Positions 47,612 through 59,719 of a stretch of 64,000 nucleotides of DNA are shown piece after piece. The DNA comes from Amphirosellinia nigrospora (lineage: Eukaryota > Ascomycota > Sordariomycetes > Xylariales > Xylariaceae): assembly GCA_004123355.1 (NCBI GenBank), contig SCHM01000002.1, positions 8,405,569 to 8,469,568 of the forward strand, given 5' to 3'. Position numbers and translations under genes: made by a program. The first letter of the stretch is position 1. The number at the start of each line of letters is the position of its first letter. A model generated the notes under the pieces. That model was not told the origin of the DNA. It did not search any database and saw only the letters and a program-made list of their open reading frames with translations.

Positions 47612-50600
47612 TCAGATGCCCTGGACTTTCCTGTATGAGGGGGGCTTCATTGTTCTCCTGATTATCTTGCCTGCGTATGGCGGGATGAGAGAGATGGAGC
47701 TGATCGCAAGGACACGCCACAAGAATGCCCTACTATCATGTTAGCAACCTACTGCAACCTGTGATCGTCTCTATTAATGCGAGGCTTACCACGTAGCGAC
47801 AAATTCGAGATCGAAGTAGCCTCCCAGGAAAGGAACCGAACCGAGATAAAAGAGGAACGTCCCAATGATACATAATATCATGACGAGGTGCCATGTTGTG
47901 ATCTCAATAGCAACCATAAGGAGCTCGTTGAGCACTAGCACTGTGTAGCTCACTGCCACCATCCTTTTCCCATCTACTTCTGTAAGGAGCTGCGATAGAC
48001 CTTGTATCACGCTCCCCTGGTAAATCGACACCAGAACCCACACGAAAAAGGTCCGGTAGGATAACGATCGACCAGATGTCAGCTCCTTGTACAACTCGGA
48101 TAAAGATTGGCAACATTCTCGTTGACATCCTTATCCAGCACTAATGATAGCACTGGCGCTGCTGTGTACACGGTCGCATAACCACGAGAAGCCAGTCCTG
48201 CAATTCATAAGCACACGGGAAGACGAGACTGGAGAAGATGACAACGTACCTTGTAAAAGACCCTCGGGCTCGAACTTGATGGCGATGCTGTACACAGTCT
48301 GACACACAGCAATGATAAGACCACGGTGGATCACAAACTGAGCCAGTTTTGCGCTGCGCTTGTAGCTATTGCGGCCGTGCCACACAAGCAACTTGGTAAG
48401 ATGACAGAAATGTTCAATCGAGAAGTCCTGCAGCCAAACTAGCTTGTCGCCCTTCTTTGGCCCACGATCCCAACCCCTACATCCGCGGCTTGGATCATGG
48501 AGACGTCGTTGCCACCATCACCAATACAGCATACTTGTTTCCTAGTGAACTCTTTGATCAGTTTGGCAATATCTGCCTTTTGTGTGGGTGAGCATCGACA
48601 AGCAACTACTGTTGGTAGTTGTACGGCCACTGATATGAATTCGGTACTAAAATGCGTGAGGAATAGCGATAGGCTCTCCCCATCAATAAGCAGGCAGGAA
48701 TCGGGCTTACTCCGGAGGAAGTCGAGATGATCTTGGGCGTTGTCCTTGCGCTTTAGCTTGGCGACGGTATATATATACTGACCTCTGGCCACCAGCTTGG
48801 AACTTACAGCAACACATCGCGCTGTTTCAACCTTGTCGCCTGTCAACATCCAGATCTTGATGCCGGCGTTGCGTAAGAGTTCTAATGATGGCTTGACGTC
48901 TTTCTGTAATTTGTCTTCGACGCCCGTGACTCCTAATAACTCTAGGTCATTTTCGAGGAAACGACTAATAACGCGCTGCATGGCCGTCTCGCGACCATTG
49001 ATGGCGAGCGCGGCATCCTGGTAAGCACGAGAGAATTCTCCGTACTGATCGATGGAAAGCCTCTTACGTCCTACAACCAACGTCCTCAGACCTTCCCGGG
49101 CCATATTCGCCGTCTCCTCGTCCAACCAGTCGTTCGCGGCGACTATAGACCCCATCACCGTGTCGGCACCCTTTTGATAGAACCAGACCTCTCCCGTATT
49201 GAGACTAGGTGGAGAGGCTTGCTTTTCTTCATCAAATTGGACGATGATACCCATGCGTTTCCCATCAGACGTGAAAGGGAACACGTCTAATATTCGTACC
49301 TGGACCACCGTCCTCCCAGAGTCTGTCGATTCCAGAACCATTCGCTTCCGATCTCGATATTTTAAACGAAGACCGACGGACTCGGTCCAACGGACTATCG
49401 CGATTTCATCAGGAGACGAAGCTTGGTATGAGGTCATGATCTGGCCGTCCTCTTCTTCTATTGTCGGAGTGACATTATGGCAGAGTGCTAGTGCTAGTAC
49501 CACATCTCGGACTCTAGAGCCAATTTCTCGTCGAGTCCGCGTAGTAGTGGCTCCTGCAGTAACGTTATGTGTAGAAGACGGTGTGACTAGTGCTTGGGCG
49601 CTGGACTTTGCACCAAACCCTTGCCGCACGTAAGATGCGACTTCATCCATTGCTTCATTGGCATATGACACGGTGCCAACGTGAATTTTCTTCATTTCCA
49701 TCTCGTTTTGAGTTAATGTACCAGTTTTATCGCTAAGGAGGTATTCGATACGTCCTAGGTCTTCAGGAATTGTGCTAGTCCTGACTACAGCACCCTGTAT
49801 ATCTCTATCTCGTTGTATGAACCAAGAATAAACGCTCTTCCCCATATCTAAGTTGACTCGGAGACTGATGGGCACAATGGTGGAGAACAAAACTAAAAAG
49901 CGAGTTATTTTGACATACACCACACATTTCCTTCTGTGTTGCTGAAACCCTCCAGGGGCTACAAGAATGATAGAGAGCGCTAGCGTGAGCGCACATAATA
50001 TCTTGGTTAAAGAGTTTATCTCATACTCTAATAGCCCTGTTTTTGATCGAGAAGGAGCGGTAGACAGGGCGGATCGAGTCTGGGGCCAGTATAAACGACA
50101 ACTGCTAGTGTGGTGACTTGCGACGCGACAATGGTATTTGCCCACGCCGTGTTATCAATAGATAACGGGGCAGTTTGGCCGAGATCTGCCGTATTCCCTG
50201 AATTGTGCAGGCCCTCCTCCCTAGATGGAACGATTTCAATAGTACCAATGAACTCATTGACTCTCTTATCTGGCTTTCCGCCGGTAACTCTGATGCGGGT
50301 GAATTCCTCTAAAGGAAGTGGTTGCGTAAGAGCGGAAGCGACTCGAAGTTTCCAATCCGTCTCTCCATCAAGCTGATCTGTTCTGATAAAAGTCTCACCG
50401 GAGGAGCTTCCTTCAGGCTTTTGTGAGTCGTCACCATCCTCGGCTTTGTTGTTTACTGTATTCGCAGGGCCGTCTGTGCTGGTGTGATCTACATCAGTGT
50501 CGACCAATAATGAAGTCGTATTCGTTTCTTGGTTTTGATCTTGCGAAGCTTCCACCGTTGAGCACTGCAATATGACTACATCCGCAGGCACGCGTTGACC

Positions 50601-51675
50601 TTTGCCGAGCTTCAAGACGTCGCCGACCCTCAGGTCACGGGACTTCTTGCTCGCTTCGTACACATGAATTGATGATTGAGTCAGTCCTTCGCCCTCGACC
50701 TGCTCTTCCTCCTCACGAATATCTGATAACCTATCACGCCGCATAGACTTGTGCCGATGCCGGTTTCGTAGTGATGATGCAATGAGTTTGTTTGCAGAGT
50801 TGCGGTTGATGGGTTGACTTGGGTCACTAAAATTAAGAACGGTATATGCCTCCGAGTTGGCTTCATTATCTCTCCGACGTCTCTCGATATCGTCGTACGC
50901 TTCTTTCCCCATCGTGATCACAAGGACAAAGGCTAATGGGGCGATATAAGTCGACAAGTATCCTATCCGTAGGGGGGGGATGGCTTGTGACAACGCAACT
51001 AGGAGGAAGTATAGATTGAAGAAGAAGGAGAACTCGTTATAAAGAGTAATAGGAAGAAAGGTAAATGCGGTGTATTTAGCATTCGATATTAGATTCGGTG
51101 GATAGCGGGTAGTCTGAGCAGAGCCAACGGTAACAATTCTAGAAGTTGAAGGATCCTCCAACTCCAGCCCGGTATCGTCACCAGCGTCATCATTCTGCGC
51201 GTCGCGCGCTATTACTGGCCATGAAACTAGGAATTCTCAAATTCGAACGCATTTGGGCCAGCGCTTTTAGCCTGCCGGCGGCGGAGCGTCGTGGTAGGTG
51301 AGTATCTTGTTCTCGTAAAAGAGGCGCATCGTCGCCGGCGGTTCCACTTGCGTCCGAATAGCGCTGGCCTTGCGCTTCATCATCCACTAAGACCACGGCA
51401 TCCTCGTCGCCGATCCTATCGCGGCCCAGCTCGCCATAGCCGCGATTTCGTTTGGCGGATCTCCTCAAGCCACTCATTCGAAGATTGCGGAGGGCGATGG
51501 GCGGTGCTCTTTCTTCAGGTCTCGACTCTGCGCCCAGAAGTCTAGAGCCATGGGCATTTTTCGATGATGCAATAGGGTCTAGCTCCTCGAGGTCGAGATC
51601 GAGGTCAACGTCAGAGTCGGGATCGAGGAGAGGAGAATCGGGCGGTCCGGTCGGACGGTACGCTGTAGGCGGCAT
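47612..51675 (-). CDS. NEO1: P4-type ATPase, Neo1 class phospholipid flippase
   Basis: Golgi/endosomal membrane ATPase that moves aminophospholipids to the cytosolic leaflet. The N-terminus from ATG 51675 is a long acidic, disordered tail. TM1-2 follow ([20 protein letters not shown], then [20 protein letters not shown]). The actuator domain keeps [16 protein letters not shown], after a Ser/Thr/Asp-rich insert of some 60 residues. TM4 carries the P4 signature [12 protein letters not shown]. The phosphorylation site is [20 protein letters not shown], the hinge is [20 protein letters not shown], and [14 protein letters not shown] marks the N domain. TM7-10 follow. The last exon, after an intron at 47793-47748, gives [20 protein letters not shown] and [11 protein letters not shown], typical of Neo1 rather than Drs2/Dnf. 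Neo1-class flippases work without a Cdc50 partner. Frame changes occur near 51190, 50080 and 48450; conserved sequence resumes each time. Confidence 0.9.
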
Positions 51676-52695
51676 TCCCGCATTGGAGTCATGCGCCCGA
51701 GCAACGACGGGGTTGAAAATTATCTTGCCGCCCAAGAAGCTGGGCCAGACGAAGGCGTAGACTGCGATACAGATATTGCAAAGGCTGTCGTAGTCCGGGC
51801 TATTTGCTGTGGTTTGGTAGACTGTACGCAACGTCGAACAGTAGGTACTGCAGGCTGCAGCGTTAGCAGAGTGGCCGAGGCGCTGGCGCGCTCCGGCGTG
51901 TAAAGGGTCCGAAGGAGAGTATTGGAAAACCAAAGGTGTGAGAGGTGCAGAAGTTTGTTCACTGGCTGGCCCTCTCGTAGAAGATATAACAGGAACGATG
52001 ACTATCAACCGATAAATGGACAGACGGGCAATGGGGGAAACGACACGCCGTGTCTACGTATGCATGCTACATTAGCGAATGGACAAGGTTTAAGGTTCAT
52101 GTCACTCGGTATCTCAACGATTAGGTAATTGATGCGAGTCCCCACATGGCGTGTGGATACCTAACGTGAGACCTCCAACAGTGGCTGCATCATCCATGTC
52201 TTGATTAGACCTGCATGTCTAAAAGGATATGCCTGTATCGAAACTCTGGTGAGCAGTAGACCCTAGGTATCTAACCTAGGTAGATCTAGAAATTGTGACG
52301 AACACTTGCAATGGGTTGATAAGGTTCCACTAACAATACCCCTATTGTCTGTGTAATTCCATAACCGGGCGGCGGTGCCTGAGAGCCCTGACTAATAACC
52401 AGTAACAAAATTGTCAAAAACGTGAATCGCTCTTTGAGTTTGAGACAGTGAGGTAATTCATCTGCCCCGGGAACACAATCATCTACTCCAAAGCTACCGA
52501 GAGCTCGCCACCACTGGATGAGCGAGCAGCCCGCTGGCGCCGAATACGTTCAGTTCTCTTTCGATCATATAAGTATCTGCGCCTGCCCTTTGTACCTTGA
52601 AAACCCTACTAAACCGAGTGTCAGCAATCTAACACGCCCTCATCTCCTCTCTCAAATCGCCGTCTTGGATCGGATCTTGTATGCCACCCCTATCT
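51676..52695. other. intergenic between Hat2 and Neo1 genes
   Basis: Promoter of Neo1 and 3' flank of the Hat2 gene. The tandem palindromic motif cctaggtatctaacctaggt occurs near 52262. An open stretch at 52518-52748 is not protein-like and overlaps the Hat2 3' end. Confidence 0.5.
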
Positions 52696-54310
52696 TTACC
52701 TGCCAAGTTCATCCAGGGGGAGGTCTGCTTCGTCCCTACCAACAATAGAATTTGCGACCCTCCAGATCTGCAGCATATTATCTTCCGCTGCACTAGCAAC
52801 TAGCCACGGGTCATTCAGGTTCCAGCTAAAATCGGCCAGATGATTAGTATGGCCACCATGCATGAACAGCCTAAGTAGGAGTCAGTTAGTTTATTGCAAA
52901 GAACCGAGGAGCGTCCAACTAGTAAAACTCACAATTCAGGGGGGCCATCCTCTTGGTCGTCTGGCTGCTGTTCTTCACCCACTCGGCTAAGGTCCCAGAA
53001 TATAATCCGCCGGTCGTAGCTAGCGCTTCCAAGGATGCCCGCCTCATGGGGATGCCAAGCAAGGGACGTGACAGCATCCTGGTGACCTTCGAGGGTGTGG
53101 ACCTTTTCCTTAACATTGCGTAAATCCCATATTCCAATAGTCTTGTCCGCCGATGCAGTAGCTACTAGAACTTCGGTAGAGGGGTTAAAGGCCAGTGCAT
53201 TAATAGCATCGCTGTGTCCATTTTTCGCAACCAACGATGACTGGGAGTTGGATGGCTGCCTGATATCAAGAATTTGAAGCGTAAGGTCGTCCGAGACGCT
53301 ACCAATAAAGTAGCGCGATATAGGGTGATATTGAACATCGTTAACGATATTGGAATGATGAGTAAAGCGGCGCGAAGGATTCAACGTGCTCATGCCGTTC
53401 TGGAGTGACTTGAGATCCCTGGTGACGACATTCAGTGTGAGACAACTTAAGTCTGGAAGGCAGGAGGGGCGAAAAGGCATACCAAAGGCAAACAGTTTGA
53501 TCTTCACTGCCCGATGCCAATGATCCTTCTTCGTGGGGGCTCCAATCGAGGCCAAACCCTTCTTGACTATGGCCTTGGAGCGTAATCTGAGGATTGACCT
53601 GACTATTCGGCTCGGAGCTGTGCTTGGTCCGATCGAATATGAGAATGGAGCCATCGACAGCCAACGTAGCAATAAGGTCGGGATTCTGGGGCAGTAGCGA
53701 GCCTTGTTAACCTCGCCCGGGTGGTCGATCTTCTGCACGACCTTCCACTTCATTGCAGCCGTGTCTACGGAGGCAGAGGCCTTGCCGTAGCCACCAATCT
53801 CGCCACGGTCTTCGTCGTAGTCGCGCGCGTTGGGGCGAATTGTCTTGGGAACTTCGACTTCCGCAATCTGAACGTGATTGGGCTTTTCATCTGAGGTGTG
53901 TGTTCCGATCAACACGCGGTGAATTCGGCAATCCTTGCCTTCAGGTTCCTTCACATCGGGAAACCACTGGACGGTAAGCGTAGGCCATGTCAAGGCGGTG
54001 CTATGTGTCAGTATGCGCATGTACAAGCTCGGAGATTGAGCGCAGCACAGGCACACTGCATACCTTAGGATCATGTCATAGAGGAATGGCGAGTTCTTCT
54101 TCCAAGTTTTATACTCTAAACTGGTGGTCAACGGATGTGACAAGTTGGAAGATTAGATAGTAGTACCCTCATTAACTAATCTCTGCTCCTCGTCTTCTCC
54201 ATACTCCCGACCAGGTGAATCCACTAATGCGCTTTGTTAGCTTGTGGCTGTTTGGGCCGGGATGATATGACTTTACTGTCTGGATCGTCCACCACAGGAG
54301 CAGGCGCCAT
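52696..54310 (-). CDS. HAT2: RBBP4/RbAp48-type WD40 histone-binding protein (Hat2/Msi1)
   Basis: Seven-bladed WD40 histone chaperone subunit shared by HAT-B, CAF-1, Rpd3 and PRC2 complexes. ATG 54310 begins MAPAPVVDDPDM. A 53-nt intron (GTAAAG...CATTAG) gives DSPGREYGEDEEQRLVNE, and a second intron leads to EYKTWKKNSPFLYDMIL, the N-terminal helix that binds histone H4. Then come STALTWPTLTVQWFPDVKEP, WD repeats with HSQEGFGLDWSPHEEGSLAS, HSDAINALAFNPSTEVLVAT, SADKTIGIWDLRN, HQDAVTSLAWHPHEAGILGS and RRIIFWDLSRVGEEQ. The acidic loop QQPDDQEDGPPELLFMHGGH and the last repeat HLADFSWNLNDPWLVASAAE complete the fold. The stop is at 52698-52696. A single C loss near 53695 (RYCPQNPDLIATLAVDGS restored by C5) breaks the frame, and a further frame change lies near 53490. 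Divergent from XRN1 across about 1 kb. Confidence 0.9.
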
Positions 54311-55286
54311 GATTGACGGACCTGATAACAATCTCTAGTTGGTAGCTTATAGTGGTATACCTATAACACGTTGTGGGAGTAGAAGCATATGATGGAAGGG
54401 GAAACGGGTGCGGCAGAAATAAGTATGGTGTCTATTTCTGATGTTGCAGAAGCTTTCGCAAATACAGAAAGAACTGATGCAGGTTGGTCGACGCGGTGCG
54501 CGTAAAGTGCAGGTGCAACCTGCATGTGTACCTACTTAGGTACCTTAAGTAAGGTATAATGTTGTGGGGATCCCCAGTTAAAGTACCTGCCTTGCTTTGA
54601 ATAGGTAGTGGCTGGTAAAACGTACGTAGCAAACATCATAAATTTCTAGCCCTTTTTATACTGGATGTTTGCTGTAATTAGGTAATCTATTACCTACCTA
54701 GGTAGGTAGTTTAGGTATGTACTTCTGGAAGAAGCTTCCAAGAGGTACATGGATGTAGGAGGTAAGCCACTGTAGGCATCCTGCTTTGTACTCACGCCCA
54801 CTCCCCACAATTCCTATCTTATCCACGACCCTACGGTAGGCGTAGCCAGCCTCAGATTCACCATATTCAAGTTGGGCGCATTGAGTCACTTGCTACCTTC
54901 GCACAGCGTGCCGTTCCTTTTCCTGTTCGCTTTGTTACATTATAATTTGCGGCTTAAATCTTCTCTCTGTGTATGTTTCTTTTTTCCTAGCTCGAAAAGA
55001 AAGCGAAGGGAAAAAGCGAAAGGTTTGTGTTTCCCCTCGCTTACTCGATGCTCTCGTCGCATGATGGAAATTTTGTGCGTTTTGCGATTCTAAATCGACG
55101 CTTGGCTAACTTCTCTTTGCTGAACTAGTTCTTCTTCGTCTAGTAGGCGAACTCGAATCGCTACCGAACATAGCTTCTACATTGCCCTGGTATAACGGCC
55201 TACTGTATTGCGCTAGCGCATATCGATGACAGCGACGACGACAGCGACGACGACAACGACGACGACAACGACGACCACACACGACC
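54311..55286. promoter_or_regulatory. divergent promoter region of Hat2 (-) and Xrn1 (+)
   Basis: About 980 bp between divergent starts. The left-centre (54525-54715) is packed with ACCTACTTAGGTACC-like palindromes. The right side carries a CT-rich stretch (54890-55000) and a GAC/AAC triplet repeat directly before the Xrn1 ATG. Confidence 0.45.
55225..55276. repeat. GAC/AAC trinucleotide repeat in the Xrn1 5' leader
   Basis: About 17 triplets of gac/agc/aac type end ten bases before the start codon. It is probably part of the 5' UTR. Length variation here could alter translation initiation, but that is untested. Confidence 0.75.
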
Positions 55287-55933
55287 ATGGGGTTCGTATT
55301 CGTAATTCCTTCTATTTGCCGCGGTCCTCTTGACTGACCGGCTTCACATAGTGTCCCCAAGTTTTTCCGATGGCTCTCTGAGCGCTATCCCGCCATATCT
55401 CAGCTCATTGCTGAGAATCGAATACCTGAATTCGACAATCTATACGTGTGCCAGCCCAGCTCTCTATATTGCCGCCCCTCCGGTCTCTAGCCACCCCTCC
55501 CTGCTGACATTCATAGTTGGACATGAATGGAATCATCCATAACTGTACTCACAAAGACACGGCCGACACCTCCTTCCGGCTGAGCGAGGATGAAATGTTC
55601 ATCCGTATATTCAACTACATCGAACATCTCTTCGGCAAGATCAAACCGAAAAAGCTCTTCTTTATGGCAATTGATGGTGTGGCCCCGAGAGCCAAGATGA
55701 ACCAGCAGAGATCCCGCCGTTTTCGCACCGCTCTCGACGCCGAGCAGGCTCGTGATAGGGCCGTCCGCGAGGGTCAGGAGCTGCCTAAGGATGATCCCTT
55801 CGACAGCAACTGTATTACTCCTGGCACCGATTTTATGGCCAAGCTCACCCGCCAGCTCAAGTATTTCATCAACAAGAAGATATCCGAGGACTCTGACTGG
55901 CAGGGCTGTGACATCGTCCTATCCGGTCACGAA

Positions 55934-55965
<32 letters not shown>

Positions 55966-58900
55966 GTACATAAGGAATGCCAAGGCGCAACCCGACTATG
56001 ACGCTAACGTCCGCCATTGTCTTTACGGTCTTGACGCCGATCTCATCATGCTGGGCCTTCTTAGCCACGATCCACATTTTTGTCTACTTCGGGAGGAAGT
56101 CACATTTGGCCGCGCTTCGAAAACCAAGTCGAAAGAATTAGAACATCAGAACTTCTATCTGCTACACTTGTGCATTGTTCGCGAATATCTCGAACTAGAA
56201 TTCCAGGATCTGAAGAAAGATGGCGCTCTAAAAATTCCTTTTGATATGGAAAGGGTTATAGATGATTTCATTCTCATGGCCTTTTTTGTTGGAAATGATT
56301 TTCTTCCAAATCTCCCATATCTTCACATCAACGAAGGGGCGTTGGCAACCATGTTCCGCATCTATAAGCAGATTCTTCCTCAGTGCGAAGGCTACATCAA
56401 CGAGGAAGGCGTCATCAATTTGTCTCGGTTGAAACTTCTTCTTGACGAGTTGGCTAAGGAAGAATATCGACATTTTGAGCATGAGCATTCTGATGCAAAC
56501 TGGATTAGAAGCAAACAGTTGGCCGAGACCAACGGGCATGAGCCTGCTAAGGCGAAGGGGAAAATAACAATGACAAGTTCACAGAAGGAACTGTGGAAAC
56601 AAATTCGCAAGTTTGTAACGAAACGATCTCGTGAACCCTTAAACTTAGGGCATGATCTGGTCGCTGCGGACCGCAAGTTTGTGCAGGATGTTGCAGAGAC
56701 GTTACATGTAGAGTGGCGCACTGTCCAAAATGAAGAGGGCCAACGAGATTTGTCTCTCGAGTTTCCCTCGAGAGCGGCAATTTCCAATGGCGACGAAGGA
56801 GATGAGGAAGACGAAGAAGACGAAGAAGGCCACCTAGCACTGCTTCGAGTGATGAAGCGCTATGACAATGCCCAGGTCGTTGACTCATCAGCAGAAGAAG
56901 CCCGGGCGTATGTGGAGCGGAAATACCAGGTCAAGTTTGACGAGTGGAAGGATAAGTACTACGAAGAAAAGTTTCACTGGCCAGCCGAGGCTAAGGAGTC
57001 AGAGCTAGTCAAACTGAGCGAAAATTACGTCCAGGGTTTGCAATGGGTGTTGTATTACTATCGTGGAGTGGCGTCGTGGCCTTGGTTTTACGGCTATCAC
57101 TACTCTCCCATGACATCAGGTAAGCTTCACGAGTGCTTGTATCCATGTAAGACATTTAGGGCTGATTCACAATTCTAGATATTTCCAAGGGTTTCAGTGC
57201 CGACCTCAACTTCAAACTTGGTCAACCTTTCCGACCCTTCGAACAGCTAATGGGTGTTCTGCCTGACAGAAGCAAAAAGATTGTGCCAGTAGTATATCAC
57301 GGACTCATGACTGATCCCAAGTCTCCCATCATTGACTTTTATCCAAGAGATTTCGAGTTAGATATGAACGGGAAGAAGATGGAATGGGAGGCTGTTGTCA
57401 AGATTCCATTCATTGAGGAAGATCGGCTACTGTCAGCCATGGCTCCTTGCAACGAGCTTCTTTCCCCAGACGAGAAGGCGCGTAATGACTTCGGCGTGTC
57501 ACTCAAATTCACTTACGACCCAAGCGTCAACTTCACTTATCCTTCGTCTATGGTTGGCATATTTCCTGACGTTCCGAACTGTCACTGCGTCGTGAACATA
57601 TTTGACCTCCCTGTGGCTGAAGGCTTGGATCTCTATGTAGGTTTGTTGGACGGAGCTAAGATCGGCATCAACGCGCTGGCTGGCTTCCCAAGCCTTGCAA
57701 CGCTTCCATACAACGCAACGCTTGGGTTTCACGGCGTAAACGTCTTCCAACAAGATAGTCGCAATTGAAAGTTGGTAGTTACTTTATCCGACGCAGAGAT
57801 GCGTTGCAAAGTGGAATCGGCGAAAGTCAAGCTTAGGTCAAATATGCCACGTTGGTTATCCCTTTTTACAGGAAGCGAGAGTTGTTCGGGTCTCCGACGA
57901 GCTGTTTGATTACGCACTTGATTCAAATCAATCAGGGCAAGTTGTTCAAATCCACCATTCAGGTAGGGATATTGAGGAGTGGAACAAGAAGGCGTCGCGC
58001 ATCGAGAACTTTTACAGCAAGCGACTTGGCATCATTATGGGCCCTGTTGAATCTTTGGTTCACGTCGAGATGCTTAAAGGTCTCATCAAAACAGATGAGG
58101 GAGCTACCGTCAAGGCATACGGGCCTATACCTGGTATGGAGACTGATTATGCAGCGCAAGTTATCGTGGATGAAGTTGTTAGTCCCGATGAGCGATTTAT
58201 TGAGCGGGCTGCTTTGCCTATCGATGAAGAATTTCCCGTTGGGAGTCACGCTTTCTTCCTAGGCGACTTTGCCTACGGGCGTCCCCTTGAAGTCCTTGGA
58301 CACGCCGACAACAAGGCTGAAATTTTGCTGTCGGTTACTACCAAGGAACCAGATTTTGCTCGGCAGATCATTCATCGCGCAGAACACCGAAGCGGCTACA
58401 AGCCATCCTATGCTGTGGCCAAAGATCTAGGTCTCCACCCCTTAATTTTAAGCAAAATCACCTCCTCATTTTATGTTTACACTGTAGGAGGTAGTATGAA
58501 GGTCAACCTGGGCTTAAACCTCAAGTTTGAAGGAAGAAAACAGAAAGTTTTAGGATACTCAAGAAAGTCGAATTCGGGCTGGGAATTTAGCCCTTCCGCG
58601 ATTGTTCTGCTCGTTCAGTATATGACTCAGTTCCCCGACTTCTTCGCCGCCATCCTACGGAATCCCCAAGGGAGCGAATTGAGTGAAACTGATCTATGGC
58701 CGGACGCCAGTGTCGCGAGTGCCAGAGTCAAGGAAATCGGTGCTTGGCTTAAGAAAATCGAGACAAGCAAATTTGAGCGCGTTCCGCTCGATGCTCAACA
58801 ACTAGATTCAGAGGTTGTACTGGAACTGCAAAATGCAGCGGACGCTCTAAGGAATTCTGATGCCAAGACTGATCGTAGGAAATTGAAGGGTGTTCCTCGG

Positions 58901-59719
58901 TCCGCTCTACTTCATCCAAAAGATTCGGAGCAGAGACTTGGCCACCAGACATTCGGACTTGGCGATAGAGTTGTTTACGTCCAGGCCTCCGGTAAGGTTC
59001 CAATCGCGTCGAGAGGAACAGTCGTGGGAATCAGCACAGTAGGAAACCATCATATGCTTGATATTCTCTGGGACAATGCTTTCATGAACGGCACGAGCTT
59101 GAACGGCCGCTGCGATGCGTTCCGCGGGCAGACGGTTTCAGCCAATTCCGTACTCAATGTGTTACAGAAACAAGTTATTGTAGGCTCTAAATCCAGCATG
59201 GAAAGACGGCCTGAGCAGTCATCCTTAACAGGACAAGGGTATGGCGCTTCAACAGGTCCCCAACTTCGAGATGCTGCGGCTCCCGGGCCTCTTCGGGGAA
59301 GTTGGCGTGGAGCGGTCAACAGCGCTAACCGCCATGTTACGGGTGGACGGGGCGGCCAGTCCCATGTACCTCATCTTCAGCACAGTAGTCTCGTATACAG
59401 GCCGCACCCGGACGGGCATCAGTCTGCCACCAACGGGCAGAGGGGGGCCGGTGGTAGTCGAGGTGGCCGTGGCGGTAGGGGTGGAAGAGGAGGCGGGGCC
59501 AACAGGGGCCAGCCTTTCGTTCCCAACGCCGGAATTGCAGTAGCCCATTCGCCTAGTGTCCCCGTTAATGGTGAACAAAATCAGCAGCAGTCCTACCATG
59601 CTGTTCCGCCACCGGCCGGGTTAGATTCGCGCGGTGGTGGACGTGGGCGAGGTCGCGGACAAGGACGTGGAAGAGGTAGGGGACGGGGTGCAAGGGGCGG
59701 CAATACGACGGTCGAATGA
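55287..59719 (+). CDS. XRN1: 5'-3' exoribonuclease 1 (Xrn1/Kem1)
   Basis: Cytoplasmic exonuclease that degrades decapped mRNA. Exons are 55287-55291 (ATGGG only), 55352-55445, 55517-57119 and 57179-59719. The start reads MGVPKFFRWLSERYPAI, fixed by the family. Catalytic motifs: NLYLDMNGIIHNC, VLSGHEVPGEGEHKIMEYIR, CLYGLDADLIMLGLLSHDP and FLVGNDFLP-like AFFVGNDFLPNLPYLHI. The D1-D3/SH3-like C-terminal domains follow (HVGYPFLQEARVVRVSDELF, GPVESLVHVEMLKGL, YGPIPGMETDYAAQV). The tail has RGG/GRG repeats suited to RNA or Arg-methylation contacts. Exon lengths sum to 4243 nt, one more than a multiple of three. This fits one extra A near 57835. An in-frame TGA at 57766-57768 is best explained by a small compensating indel pair that would give RNESLVVTL. 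Expected product is about 1413 aa. Confidence 0.93.
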
